Positions 16,843 to 26,139 of a DNA stretch of 64,000 nt are shown piece by piece. The notes under the pieces were generated by a model that saw only the letters and a program-made list of their open reading frames with translations, ran no database searches and had not been told where the DNA came from. The position numbers were made by a program, and so were the translations under genes. The DNA is from Massilia forsythiae. Its GTDB lineage: Bacteria; Pseudomonadota; Gammaproteobacteria; Burkholderiales; Burkholderiaceae_D. The stretch is from positions 4,526,001-4,590,000 of the forward strand of contig NZ_CP051685.1 of NCBI RefSeq assembly GCF_012849555.1. Direction: 5' to 3'. Each line of letters begins with the position of its first letter. Within the stretch, counting starts at the first letter, position 1.

Positions 16843-16976
16843 GGGCACCTCGAAAAACCGTCGCGAGTGGCAGCAGTTTAGGCTGAGAAGCGCAGTCGTA
16901 CAGGCGTACGACCGGTCCGCCGGTGCGAAGCATCGCAAGCTTAAATGCAACGCGCAGCAGGTTTTTCGAGGTGCCC
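16843..16976. mobile_element. 134-bp MITE with 17-bp perfect terminal inverted repeats
   Basis: The ends GGGCACCTCGAAAAACC (16843-16859) and its exact reverse complement (16960-16976) enclose 100 bp without a transposase. A 4-bp duplication TTAT flanks both sides (16839-16842 and 16977-16980). The terminal sequence resembles IS5-type insertion-sequence ends as I remember them; that family link is not verified. The small frames inside it are not credible genes. Confidence 0.8.
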
Positions 16977-17187
16977 TTATAGCCACCGGGATGGCTGTTG
17001 TGGAGTGCCCTATACCTGTCAGACGCTCGAATTTGTGAATGCCGGCTTCTGGCCTAAAGCAATTTTTTATATAGTTAACAGGGTGAACCACGTCGAAAAC
17101 AGTGAATAGGGCGCCTGTCAGGTTTCGATCTCGTCGATTTGGTCCAGCATAACATGTTGTGTAATTGGAAAGGCAGGTTCACCGAAA

Positions 17188-17504
17188 ATGGATGTGCAGC
17201 GTTCCCGGCCCAAAGGCGCCCTACGGTTTGCCCTGTGGACCGCGGCACTGGACCTCGCCCTCATGTGCGCAACGCTCGGCTTATCCTGGACATTGCACGC
17301 GCTGCTTCCATGCCGCACGTGCGGGCAATCGACTTGTCATGCACCGTACTCGGCGTCGACTGGGCCGGGCTGATGTACGGCGTCGGCATGGCGGCCTGGG
17401 TGTGGATTGCGGCCCAGTTGCTGTTCGTCCCGCTGATCCTGCTGGCGCTGCTCATCGCCGCCAGCGAATGGACCCGGGCCAGGACCAAGGCGCGCTCGTC
17501 CTGA
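17188..17504 (+). pseudogene. Small two-helix membrane protein gene, apparently frameshifted
   Basis: One frame from ATG 17188 encodes MDVQRSRPKGALRFALW followed by a hydrophobic helix (LALMCATLGLSWTLHALL) and stops at 17373. The next frame, open across the junction to 17504, continues with a second helix (MYGVGMAAWVWIAAQLL) and a basic tail (ASEWTRARTKARSS). Together they look like one roughly 105-residue membrane protein interrupted by a single-base deletion somewhere near 17320-17370. No slippery heptamer is visible. Alternatively, two small overlapping genes (second start ATG 17310). Function unknown. Confidence 0.5.
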
Positions 17505-17516
17505 GCGTCGCGCGGT

Positions 17517-18989
17517 TCACCCATCCACGGCCGGCGCGCGCATCAACCGCACCATGCACCCCACGCACAGCAGCGAAAACAGCGCGCCGCTGACCAGCGT
17601 CAGCCGGTACGCGTGCCCCGACCAGTCCAGCAGCGGCCCCTGGCAGGCGCTGACCAGGATGCCGCCGAGCGTCACCACCACGTCCTTGCCGGCGTTGTAG
17701 CGTACGAACTCGGCGCGCGGGAACAGTTCCATCGGCAGCGACGACGCCGCCGTGAAGTAGGCGCCGGACAGGAGCACGTGGGCCAGGTAGAACGGCCGGA
17801 AGGCGGCGGCGTCGTCGACCAGCAGCCAGCCGCATAGCGCCGTCGCGCAGTACAGGCCCATCAGCGCGCTCGACAGGCGCAGCGCGCCGATGCGGTCGGT
17901 CAGCCAGCCGATGCCGAAGGCGGCGGCGATCGACACCGCGTAGGCCAGCGCCGTCAGCGCGCCCAGCTCCGCCTTCGGGATGCCGAGCGACAGCGCGTAG
18001 CTGATGGAAAAGGTGTTGAAGGGACTGAACGTGACCGCCGCCAGCATGAACGCGGCCACCGCCCACAGGTGGCGGCGCTGGCCGAAGCGTACGCTCGCTG
18101 CCGCCCGCGCGATGGCACTGCGGGCGGGCGCCGCCGCGACCGCATCGGCATCCGGGGCCGGCTGCGACGGCGCTTCCCTCACCATCGCGCACATCAGCGG
18201 CGTGGCCAGGCCGAAGATCAGCGCGATCGCCACCAGGATGGCGAATTGGCGAGTATCGGTTAGCGCCAGCAGCCACGAATTGAAGGCGATCGCCACGCCC
18301 AGTCCGACCACGCGGAAGGCCGCGTAGAAGCGGCCGATGCAGCGGCGCGGCATGACGTCGTTGACCAGGCCGGTGAACAGGGCGATGGTGGCGACCGCGG
18401 CGCAGTCGAACACGGTCCAGAACGCGCAGAACCAGCCGAGCTGCAGCGGGCGCAGGCCGGGCGACCAGTTGCCCAGCGCGGCATGGCTGGCGCCGGCCAG
18501 CGCCGGCGCTGCCGCCACGCCCAGCATCGCCAATGCGCCGATGGGGGCAGTGAGCATCAGGAACGGGCGGCGCCGGCCCCAGCGGCCGCGATGGCGGTCC
18601 GAGCGCATACCCAGCCAGGGGACCAGGAACAGGCTGAGCACCGCCGGCAGCGTGGACAGGATCAGCGAGACGCCGGTGTCGGACGCGCCCAGGCGGTTCA
18701 GCGCCACCAGCGCCGTCGACAACGCCCAGCGGTCGCGCATGGCGATGCCGAGTTCGCCCACCAGCAGCCAGCCGGCCAGCGCCAGCAAGCCCCAGCCGCC
18801 GTGGCGCAGGGTGCCGGCACGCAGTGACGCCGACGAGGGCGCAACCACGGGCGCAGACAACGATGCCTGCAACTGCGCCGGCTGCGCGCCGTCCGTCATG
18901 CTATCCGCACCGTCCGCCGCGCAGTCCGGCGCATCGCCCCGCGTGCTGCGCGCGGCTGCAGGCCGGCTCCCGATCGGTAGCTGCGCCAT
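17517..18989 (-). CDS. MFS transporter, probable sugar/oligosaccharide importer
   Basis: A 490-residue major facilitator with about 12 membrane segments. Visible hallmarks are the loop 2-3 motif GMRSDRHRGRWGRRRPFL and the second-half repeat GIGWLTDRIGALRLS. The loop resembles GPH/sucrose-type cation symporters. The start is uncertain: ATG 18989 lies 9 bp after the LacI stop, while ATG 18899 would remove a 30-residue polar leader. Co-oriented with and probably co-transcribed with the LacI gene, so it may import the saccharide released by the enzymes encoded at 23-30 kb. Confidence 0.85.
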   Translation of the reverse strand: MAQLPIGSRPAAARSTRGDAPDCAADGADSMTDGAQPAQLQASLSAPVVAPSSASLRAGTLRHGGWGLLALAGWLLVGELGIAMRDRWALSTALVALNRLGASDTGVSLILSTLPAVLSLFLVPWLGMRSDRHRGRWGRRRPFLMLTAPIGALAMLGVAAAPALAGASHAALGNWSPGLRPLQLGWFCAFWTVFDCAAVATIALFTGLVNDVMPRRCIGRFYAAFRVVGLGVAIAFNSWLLALTDTRQFAILVAIALIFGLATPLMCAMVREAPSQPAPDADAVAAAPARSAIARAAASVRFGQRRHLWAVAAFMLAAVTFSPFNTFSISYALSLGIPKAELGALTALAYAVSIAAAFGIGWLTDRIGALRLSSALMGLYCATALCGWLLVDDAAAFRPFYLAHVLLSGAYFTAASSLPMELFPRAEFVRYNAGKDVVVTLGGILVSACQGPLLDWSGHAYRLTLVSGALFSLLCVGCMVRLMRAPAVDG

Positions 18990-18998
18990 GCGCGGCGC

Positions 18999-20015
18999 TC
19001 AGGCCGCGGGCGCGGGGCCGGTCGAGTTGCGCACCACCAGCCGCGTCGGCAGGGCGATCTTGACCGCGTCCACCTGGCGGCCGTCGATCAGTTCGACCAG
19101 TTCGCCGACCGCGCGCACGGCCATGGTGTCGAACGGCTGGCGGATCGTGGTCAAGGTCGGGAACACGTAGCCGGAGGTCGGGATGTCGTCGAAGCCGATC
19201 ACCGAGACGTCGTCCGGCACCTTGAGTCCGCGGCTGCTGATGGCGTCCATGGCGCCGAAGGCCATCTCGTCGTTGGCGGCGAAGATGCCGGTCGGCGGGT
19301 GGGGCAGGGCCAGCAGGCGCTGGGCCGCGGAAAAGCCGCCCGGCTGCACGAAGGCGCCGTTCTCGACCAGCGCCGGGTCGGCTTCGATGCCGGCCGCCGC
19401 CAGCGCGTCGAGGTAGCCGCGCTCGCGCTCGCCGCTCTGGCCGCTGCCCGGATTGCCGGCGATGAAGGCGATGCGGCGGTGCCCCAGCGCTAGCAGGTGC
19501 TCGACCGCGCTGCGCGCGCCGATGCGGTTTTCCGGCACCACGCAGGGCAGGTCGAGGCGGCGCGCATCGAAGCTGACCAGCACGCAGCGCGCCTTTTGCT
19601 GCTCGATGACGTCGAGGTAGCCATCGTCCGCGGTCGGCATCAGGACCAGCATGCCGTCGCAGAGTTTACCCAGCATGTCGCAGGTGGCGGCGTGGCCGGG
19701 GCGGTCGAAGCGCTCGGCGTTATACACCAGCATGTCGTAGCCGCGGCGGCGGATCTCGTCGCCGATCGGGCGGATGATCTCGTGCAGGACGACCGGGCCG
19801 TAGTTGTTGACGAACACGCCGATCAGCTTGCTCTTGTCGCCGCGCATGCGGCGCGCCAGCATGTCCGGCGTGTAGTTCAGCTGCGCCGCCGCCGCCATGA
19901 TGCGTTCGCGTGCGCCGTCGGACACGTAGCCTTCGCCGCGGATGGCGCGCGAGGCCGTGATCGGCGAGACGCCGGCGAGCTTGGCGACCTCACTCAGTTT
20001 GCTGGCTTTGCGCAT
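18999..20015 (-). CDS. LacI-family transcriptional regulator
   Basis: A 338-residue repressor. The N-terminal helix-turn-helix [18 protein letters not shown] plus hinge ([15 protein letters not shown]) is typical LacI/GalR, followed by the sugar-binding core ([45 protein letters not shown]). It is divergent from the large TonB receptor at 20268 and upstream of an MFS gene. A near-perfect LacI-type palindrome at 20179-20192 lies in the shared promoter. It probably represses the glycan-use genes until an oligosaccharide inducer appears; the inducer is not known. Confidence 0.92.
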   Translation of the reverse strand: MRKASKLSEVAKLAGVSPITASRAIRGEGYVSDGARERIMAAAAQLNYTPDMLARRMRGDKSKLIGVFVNNYGPVVLHEIIRPIGDEIRRRGYDMLVYNAERFDRPGHAATCDMLGKLCDGMLVLMPTADDGYLDVIEQQKARCVLVSFDARRLDLPCVVPENRIGARSAVEHLLALGHRRIAFIAGNPGSGQSGERERGYLDALAAAGIEADPALVENGAFVQPGGFSAAQRLLALPHPPTGIFAANDEMAFGAMDAISSRGLKVPDDVSVIGFDDIPTSGYVFPTLTTIRQPFDTMAVRAVGELVELIDGRQVDAVKIALPTRLVVRNSTGPAPAA

Positions 20016-20121
20016 GCGTCGGGTCCGTGGAAATCGTCATGGTAGCGGCATTTGGCGCCGGTTTGTGGTGACGATACCACGCCATTTCTTCCAGTGTTGC
20101 TACGGCGCCGCAGACGGTGAA

Positions 20122-20192
20122 CAAACGATCAAGTTTTTGCTCGTTTGAACATCGTCGATTGAAGTCGGCAAATGCTACTGGTAACGTAACCA
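20122..20192. promoter_or_regulatory. LacI-type operator and nearby dyad upstream of the TonB receptor
   Basis: TGGTAACGTAACCA (20179-20192) matches its own reverse complement at 12 of 14 positions and has the central CG typical of LacI-family operators. It lies 75 bp before the receptor start. A separate dyad, CAAACGA (20122-20128) and TCGTTTG (20141-20147), lies nearer the lacI-type gene and could be a second site. Confidence 0.6.
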
Positions 20193-20267
20193 TATGCTCG
20201 TCAATACAACACGACACGGAACGACCACCCGGGCATGGCGGATCGCCGGCAGTTCAACGGAGACAAG

Positions 20268-23171
20268 ATGAAAAAGAAAATACTGGCAAGCCTGTTGCCG
20301 CTGGCGCTGGCCGCGGCCTATGGAAGCAATGCGGCGGCGCAGGAGGCCGGCACTGCCGGAGAGCAGGCGGCGCCGGCCGGCGCCCAGGATCTGTCGGCCG
20401 CCGGCGTCCAGGCGGATGCGGCGGCAAGCGCGCCCGGGTCGCCTCAGACCGTCACGGTCACCGGCTTCCGCTCCAGCCTGCAAAAGGCGCTCAACCTGAA
20501 GCAGCAGGCGATCGGCGTGCGCGACTCGATCGTGGCCGAGGACATCGGCAAGTTCCCCGAGGCGAACGTGGCCGAATCGCTGCAGCGCGTGCCGGGCGTG
20601 ATCCTGAACCGCGACGACAGCTCGGGCGAGGGCCAGCGCATCTCGATCCGCGGCCTGCCGACCGAATATTCCGTCACCACCCTGAACGGCGCGCCGGTCA
20701 ACACCACTTCCACCAGCACCATCGGCAGCGCCGCGCGCGGCTTCAACTACGACGTGTTCGCCTCCGAACTGTTCGGCCGCATCGACTTCTATAAATCGCC
20801 GCTGGCCGAACTGACCGAGGGCGGCCTGGGCGGCGTGGTCGATCTGCAGTCGCCGCGTCCGTTCGACAACCCGAAGCGCACCATCCGCTACGCGCTCTCG
20901 GAGTCGTACAACACCATGTCGAAGAAGGCCGATCCGTCCGGCTTCGCGCTGTACTCGAACACCTGGGGCAACTGGGGCGTGCTGGCCGGCGTGGCGCATT
21001 CGGAAAGCGTCAACAACCGCTCGGGCTTCGAAGCCACCGGCGGCTACAACAGTTCCTACAACGGCAGCCGCAGTCCGATCCTCGGCAACTTCGCGCTGGC
21101 GCTGGACTACGCCGACCCGCGCGCCAACCTGTCCGGCTACACGCGCGACCAGATCGACCGCGCCTTTTTGCCGCGCATCTACCGCTTCTACGGTTCGTCC
21201 AACGACCGCACCCGCGACGGCTTCGTCGGCTCGCTGCAGTACAAGGACGAGCGCTTCAACCTGAGCCTGGACACCATGTATTCGCAGCTGAAGAACAGCC
21301 GCGACGAGATCTACTACGGCATCCTGATCCGCAACAGCAAGACCACCGACCGCACGGCGCCGGCCGGGCAGGGCAACCACAGCGGCCTGGTGCCGATCAA
21401 CGTCCACATCGATCCGGCCACCAACCTCCTGACCGGCACCTTCGGCAATACCTCGTACAGCAGCGGTGCCACCTACGGCGAGGACGAGACCAAGTTCGGC
21501 TACGTCGCGGCCAACGGCCAGTGGAAGGTGAACAGCAAGCTGGCCTTGAGCGGCCAGCTGAGCGCCAACCAGAGCCGCGCGCTGAGCTACCAGGACACGC
21601 TGTCCGGCCAGATCTTCGGCGTCGACTCGACCATCGACTACGGCTCCGACCACGTGTACCCGTCGCTGTCCTCGCCGGTCGACTACACCAACCCGGCCAA
21701 CTTTTCCGGCTTCGGCATCGCCACCAGCTGGACACGCGAGACCGACAAGGGCAAGCAGGGCCGCCTGGTGGCCGACTGGGACTACGATCTGTTCGGCGAC
21801 TGGAGCGGCCACCTGAAGGGCGGCGTGGTCTACGTGGAGACGACGAAAGGCATCAACAAGCGCAACGCCAGCACCGCCATGACGGCCAAGCTGAACGGGC
21901 TCGGCGCGGCCGGCATCAGGAGCGGCATGACCGCGACCCTGCCGATCTCGAACCTGGACATCGGCTCCGGCTGGCCGAGCCGCTTCGGCACCTTCACGCG
22001 CGGCTACACCTATTCGACCTTCGATCCGCTCGCCTTCAACACCGATGCCGCCTTCACCCCGGCGCAGAGCTTCGAAGCGACGGAAAAGGTCAGCACCGGC
22101 TTCATCCAGTCCGACTTCAAGGGCCGCGTGCTGGAGCGCGAGCTGCGCTTCAACGTCGGCGTGCGCTACTCGCACACCGAACTGGATATCGACAACTACA
22201 AGAAGACCGGCAGCGGCGGCGCCTACCTGCCGAACCGGGAGCAGGGCGCGTACAGCAACCTGCTGCCGGCCGCCAGCGCCGCCTTCGACCTGACCGAGGA
22301 TTTGATGTGGCGCGCCTCGTACGGCAAGACCATCAGCCGCGCCTCGCTGTCGATCATCGCGGCCCAGACCGTGATCCCGAACCCGTTCGACAACGGCGCC
22401 ACCGCCGGCAACCCGAACCTGAAGCCGCAGCAATCGAAGAACCTGGATACCAGCCTGGAATGGTACTTCAAGCCGGGCAGCCTGCTGTCGGCCGCGTACT
22501 TCCGCAAGGAGCTGAGCGACGCCACGGTGTCGAGCACCACCAACACCACCTTCGGCGCCCTGGGCCTGCCGGACAGCTCGCTGGGCGCCATCTTCCAGGA
22601 TGCCAACGGCCGCGTCGACCCCAGCCTGCCGATCGTGTTGCGCACCTACAGCAACGCCGGCAAGCAGACGCTGAAGGGCTACGAACTGGCCTACCAGCAG
22701 GCTTTCACCTTCCTGCCGGACCCGTTCAAGGGCTTCGGCGCGCTGGCCAGCTACACCCACATCGACCCGTTCAACAGCCAGCGCTGGATCACCAACGCCG
22801 GCAAGGAGATCAAGGTCAACTCGGTGCCGAAGTACGCCTACAGCGTGACCACCTACTACGAGCGCGGCCCGCTGGCGATGCGCCTGTCCTACAACTACAA
22901 GGGCCGCTCGCTGCACGGCGACAACCCGAAGAACAACGGCGACGACCTGATCCGCTGGCGCGCCGCGCGCGGCTACCTGGACGGCAATATCAGCTACCAG
23001 CTGACGCCGAACCTGGAACTGCGCCTCGATGCGCTGAACCTGTCCAACACGCTGTCCTACGATTACTTCGAGGATGCGAGCGGCCAGTACGGCAGCGGCA
23101 AGCGCACGCGCATGGACTATGCGAAGTACGACGGCCGCACCATCAAGATCGGCATCCGCGGCAAGCTGTGA
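20268..23171 (+). CDS. TonB-dependent receptor (Xanthomonas/Caulobacter carbohydrate type)
   Basis: A 967-residue outer-membrane receptor starting at ATG 20268 (MKKKILASLLPLALAAAYG), where the signal peptide begins. After an Ala-rich spacer comes TVTVTGFRSSLQKAL and the plug signature DSIVAEDIGKFPEANVAESLQRVPG-like block, RGLPTEYSVTTLNG, typical of the large TIGR01782 TonB receptors linked to plant-polysaccharide uptake. The barrel follows; unusually the last residue is Leu (GIRGKL) rather than aromatic. It is divergent from LacI and followed by polysaccharide-degrading enzymes, so it very likely imports oligosaccharides. Confidence 0.93.
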   Translation: MKKKILASLLPLALAAAYGSNAAAQEAGTAGEQAAPAGAQDLSAAGVQADAAASAPGSPQTVTVTGFRSSLQKALNLKQQAIGVRDSIVAEDIGKFPEANVAESLQRVPGVILNRDDSSGEGQRISIRGLPTEYSVTTLNGAPVNTTSTSTIGSAARGFNYDVFASELFGRIDFYKSPLAELTEGGLGGVVDLQSPRPFDNPKRTIRYALSESYNTMSKKADPSGFALYSNTWGNWGVLAGVAHSESVNNRSGFEATGGYNSSYNGSRSPILGNFALALDYADPRANLSGYTRDQIDRAFLPRIYRFYGSSNDRTRDGFVGSLQYKDERFNLSLDTMYSQLKNSRDEIYYGILIRNSKTTDRTAPAGQGNHSGLVPINVHIDPATNLLTGTFGNTSYSSGATYGEDETKFGYVAANGQWKVNSKLALSGQLSANQSRALSYQDTLSGQIFGVDSTIDYGSDHVYPSLSSPVDYTNPANFSGFGIATSWTRETDKGKQGRLVADWDYDLFGDWSGHLKGGVVYVETTKGINKRNASTAMTAKLNGLGAAGIRSGMTATLPISNLDIGSGWPSRFGTFTRGYTYSTFDPLAFNTDAAFTPAQSFEATEKVSTGFIQSDFKGRVLERELRFNVGVRYSHTELDIDNYKKTGSGGAYLPNREQGAYSNLLPAASAAFDLTEDLMWRASYGKTISRASLSIIAAQTVIPNPFDNGATAGNPNLKPQQSKNLDTSLEWYFKPGSLLSAAYFRKELSDATVSSTTNTTFGALGLPDSSLGAIFQDANGRVDPSLPIVLRTYSNAGKQTLKGYELAYQQAFTFLPDPFKGFGALASYTHIDPFNSQRWITNAGKEIKVNSVPKYAYSVTTYYERGPLAMRLSYNYKGRSLHGDNPKNNGDDLIRWRAARGYLDGNISYQLTPNLELRLDALNLSNTLSYDYFEDASGQYGSGKRTRMDYAKYDGRTIKIGIRGKL

Positions 23172-23187
23172 CCCGCCCACGCGACGC

Positions 23188-23212
23188 GGCCGCCGCCATG
23201 CGGGCGGCGGCC
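23188..23212 (+). terminator. GC-rich stem-loop after the TonB receptor gene
   Basis: A 10-bp all-GC stem (GGCCGCCGCC / GGCGGCGGCC) with a 5-base loop lies 17 bp after the receptor stop. There is no T-tract, so it may partially attenuate transcription into the downstream enzyme genes or protect the mRNA 3' end. Confidence 0.4.
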
Positions 23213-23256
23213 GGTATGATGCCAGTTCTCCATCGTTGGCGAAGGAATGCGGTTAG

Positions 23257-24654
23257 ATGAAGCACACTCTGTTACGCGCCGCCGCGGCGGGCTGCTTGGC
23301 CGCCTCGTGCGCGGCGGCGCTGGGCGGCTGCGCCGGCGCGGCCGGGCCGCAAGCGGACAGCCACCGGCATCCGGTTGCCGGCGCGGTCGAACTCTCCATT
23401 GTGGGCCCGGGCTGGGCAGCGAATTCGGTCAACGCCGTGGTGTTCCGCAAGAACGCGCTGGCCAGCGACGGCGTCGACCAGTACATCGCGTACTACGACG
23501 GCGACGGCGTGGTCACGCTCGGCAAGCGCAAGCTGGCCGGCGGCCCGTGGCACGTGCAGCGTACGCCCTACCGGGGCAATGTGCGCGACGCCCACAACAC
23601 CATCAGCATCATGGTCGACGGCGCCGGCTACCTGCACCTGGCCTGGGACCACCACAACAACGCGCTGCACTACGCCAGGAGCGTGGCGCCGGGCAGCCTG
23701 GCGATGCGCACGGCGCCGATGACCGGGCGCGACGAGGGCTCGCTGTCTTACCCGGAATTCTTCCGCCTGGCCGATGGCGGCCTGCTGTTCTTCTACCGCG
23801 ACGGCGGCTCCGGGCGCGGCAACCTGGTGCTGAACCGCTACGATCCGACGACGATGTCCTGGACCCGCCTGCACGCCAACCTGATCGACGGCGAAGGGCG
23901 GCGCAACGCCTACTGGCAAGCCTGCGTGGACGGCGCCGGCACCGTCCACGTGTCGTGGGTGTGGCGCGAATCGCCCGACGTGGCCAGCAACCACGACATG
24001 GCCTATGCGCGCTCGCGCGACGGCGGCCTGACCTGGGAAGACAGCAGCGGCAAGCCGTACGCGCTGCCGATCAAGGCCGCCGGCGCGGAGTACGCCGCGC
24101 GCATCCCGCAGGGCAGCGAGTTGATCAACCAGACGTCGATGGCGGCCGATGCCCAGGGCCGGCCCTACATCGCCAGCTACTGGCGCGAGCCGGGCAGCGC
24201 GGTGCCGCAATACCGGGTGCTGTACAAGACCGCCGACGGCGGCGCCTGGCGCCGGCTCGACCTGGATTTCCGCCGTACGCCGTTCTCGCTGAGCGGCGCC
24301 GGCACCAAGGCGATTCCGGTGTCGCGCCCGCAGCTGCTGGTGCGCGCGCGCGGCGCTGGCGACGCATCCCGCGCCGGTGCGCCGGTCGGCGCGCTGCTGG
24401 TGTTCCGCGACCGCGACCGCGGCGACGGCGTGTCGGCGGTGCGCATCGACGACGTCGCCGCCGGCCGCTGGCGCGTCGAGGACCTGGACACGGCGCCGCT
24501 GGGCGCCTGGGAACCCAGCTTCGATACCGAACTTTGGCGCCGCGACGGCGTACTCGATCTGTTCCTGCAGGCGGTGCGCCAGGTCGACGGCGAAGGCCTG
24601 GCGGACGCCGCGCCGACGCCGGTGCGGGTGCTGCGCTGGCGCCCGGGCTTTTGA
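23257..24654 (+). CDS. BNR-4 repeat beta-propeller protein, probable polysaccharide lyase
   Basis: A 465-residue lipoprotein: signal with lipobox LGGC, Cys25. The fold is a BNR-type propeller (Asp-box-like SRDGGLTWED). The motif DAHNTISIMVDGAGYLHLAWDHH-like region, with His113 and His132/133, matches BNR-4 family enzymes, which include ulvan lyases and rhamnose-glucuronate lyases that use histidine and tyrosine for beta-elimination. The next gene is GH105, which removes the unsaturated uronic acid such lyases create, supporting lyase activity. Sialidase activity is less likely because the arginine triad is not evident. Exact linkage unknown. Confidence 0.75.
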   Translation: MKHTLLRAAAAGCLAASCAAALGGCAGAAGPQADSHRHPVAGAVELSIVGPGWAANSVNAVVFRKNALASDGVDQYIAYYDGDGVVTLGKRKLAGGPWHVQRTPYRGNVRDAHNTISIMVDGAGYLHLAWDHHNNALHYARSVAPGSLAMRTAPMTGRDEGSLSYPEFFRLADGGLLFFYRDGGSGRGNLVLNRYDPTTMSWTRLHANLIDGEGRRNAYWQACVDGAGTVHVSWVWRESPDVASNHDMAYARSRDGGLTWEDSSGKPYALPIKAAGAEYAARIPQGSELINQTSMAADAQGRPYIASYWREPGSAVPQYRVLYKTADGGAWRRLDLDFRRTPFSLSGAGTKAIPVSRPQLLVRARGAGDASRAGAPVGALLVFRDRDRGDGVSAVRIDDVAAGRWRVEDLDTAPLGAWEPSFDTELWRRDGVLDLFLQAVRQVDGEGLADAAPTPVRVLRWRPGF

Positions 24655-24689
24655 TCTTCCAATCCATGACTGACTGGACCGCATTACTT

Positions 24690-25952
24690 ATGACGAGACG
24701 ACTCCGCCCGAACACGACGCCGATCGTGGCCATGCTCGGCATCGCCGCGCTGGCCGCCGCCTGCGGCACCTCCCCCAAAGCCGCCAGCCCCGATGCCGGC
24801 CCCGGCGCCTCCGCAGGCGCGGCCTCGGCGCCGGCCGCCGGATCGCCGGCCGCCGGATCGCCGGCCGCAGGAATGCCCGCTGCCGCCCCGCGTCCGACCC
24901 GCGCCCAGGCCTTGGCAGCGCTGGAGCGCGCCAACCGCTACTGGCAAGCGCACAACCCGCCCGAAAAATGGCCGTTCTGGGACGTCGCCGCCTACCACAC
25001 CGGCAACATGGCCGCGTATGCGCTGACCGGGAACGCATCCTGGCGCGCCTACTCGACCGCGTGGGCCGAGCACAACCGCTGGCGCGGCGCCTCCTCCGAC
25101 GTCAAGGCCGACTGGAAGTACACCTATGGCGAGACCGGCGACCACGTGCTGTTCGGCGACTGGCAGGTGTGCTTCCAGACCTACGCCGACCTGTACAACC
25201 TGGACCCCGTGAAGGATGCGCGCAAGATCGCGCGTGCGCGCGAGGTGATGGAATACCAGATGGCGACTTCCAACCGCGATTACTGGTGGTGGGCCGACGG
25301 CATCTACATGGCGATGCCGGTGATGACGCGCCTGTACGCCATCACCGGCGAGCGCCGCTATCTGGACAAGCTGCAGGAGTGGTTCACCTATGCCGACGAG
25401 CTGATGTACGACCGCGAGGCCGGCCTGTACTACCGCGACGCGCGCTATGTCTATCCGAAGCACGCCAGCGGCAACGGCGGCAAGGACTTCTGGGCGCGCG
25501 GCGACGGCTGGGTGTTCGCCGCCTTCGCGCGCACGCTGGCCGACCTGCCGCAGGACCATCCGGTGCGTCCGCTGCTGGTCGCGCGCTACCGGCGCATGGC
25601 GGCGGCGCTCAAGGCCACGCAGCAGCCGCAGGGCTACTGGACGCGCAGCCTGCTCGACCCGCAGTTCGCGCCCGGTCCGGAGAGCAGCGGCACCGCCTTC
25701 TTCACCTACGGCTACCTGTGGGGCATCAACCACGGCTATCTGGACCGGGCCGACTACGCGCCGGTGGCGCTGCGCGGCTGGGACTTCCTCAGCCGCACGG
25801 CGCTCGGGCCGGACGGCAAACTCGGCTACGTGCAGCCGATCGGCGACCGCGCGATTCCCGGACAGGTGGTGAACCAGGATTCGACGGCGCCGTTCGGGGT
25901 CGGCGCGTTCCTGCTGGCGGGGACGGAAATGGTGCGTTTTCTCGACCGCTGA
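24690..25952 (+). CDS. GH105 unsaturated glucuronyl/rhamnogalacturonyl hydrolase (lipoprotein)
   Basis: A 420-residue protein. I prefer ATG 24690 (MTRRLRPNTTPIVAML), which gives a clean lipoprotein signal with Cys25 (LAAAC); ATG 24666 adds 8 residues. A low-complexity linker of repeated PAAGS units spans about residues 45-67. The (alpha/alpha)6 catalytic domain carries Asp203 in WWADGIYMAMP, aligned with the catalytic Asp of YteR-type enzymes, and FWARGDGWVFAA. GH105 hydrolyses 4,5-unsaturated uronyl residues generated by lyases. It follows the BNR-4 gene by 35 bp, suggesting an operon. Confidence 0.9.
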   Translation: MTRRLRPNTTPIVAMLGIAALAAACGTSPKAASPDAGPGASAGAASAPAAGSPAAGSPAAGMPAAAPRPTRAQALAALERANRYWQAHNPPEKWPFWDVAAYHTGNMAAYALTGNASWRAYSTAWAEHNRWRGASSDVKADWKYTYGETGDHVLFGDWQVCFQTYADLYNLDPVKDARKIARAREVMEYQMATSNRDYWWWADGIYMAMPVMTRLYAITGERRYLDKLQEWFTYADELMYDREAGLYYRDARYVYPKHASGNGGKDFWARGDGWVFAAFARTLADLPQDHPVRPLLVARYRRMAAALKATQQPQGYWTRSLLDPQFAPGPESSGTAFFTYGYLWGINHGYLDRADYAPVALRGWDFLSRTALGPDGKLGYVQPIGDRAIPGQVVNQDSTAPFGVGAFLLAGTEMVRFLDR

Positions 25953-25996
25953 CCCGACCGGAAACGATGCGCTTCCCCAACCGATAAATCAACCCC

Positions 25997-26120
25997 GTCG
26001 TCCCCGCGAAGGCGGGGACCCATACATCGCATCGAACATCGTCATATTGGACGCACCACGGCATGTTTGCGTATGTGACGCCGGATGCTCGGCATGGGTC
26101 CCCGCCTGCGCGGGGACGAC
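25997..26120. repeat. Inverted pair of 27-bp REP-like elements, copy 2
   Basis: Units at 25997-26023 and, inverted, 26094-26120, matching the pair at 6479-6603 (the second unit has GCCTGCG instead of GCCTTCG). The right unit ends only 19 bp before the GH35 start codon, and no clear Shine-Dalgarno is present there, so the hairpin could affect translation. Confidence 0.88.
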
Positions 26121-26139
26121 GGTATCACTTGGCATCCAA

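Noticed and set aside
16693..17091. Frames on both strands across the MITE
   Set aside because: They are created by transposon-end sequence and run into the neighbouring gene.
20175..23180. About 1000-codon minus-strand frame opposite the TonB receptor
   Set aside because: The plus-strand protein has a full TonB receptor pattern; the mirror frame is low-complexity and overlaps the regulatory gap.
23257..24654. Sialidase (neuraminidase) for the BNR-repeat protein
   Set aside because: The Asp-box alone is not diagnostic, the sialidase arginine triad is not evident and the GH105 neighbour points to lyase chemistry.
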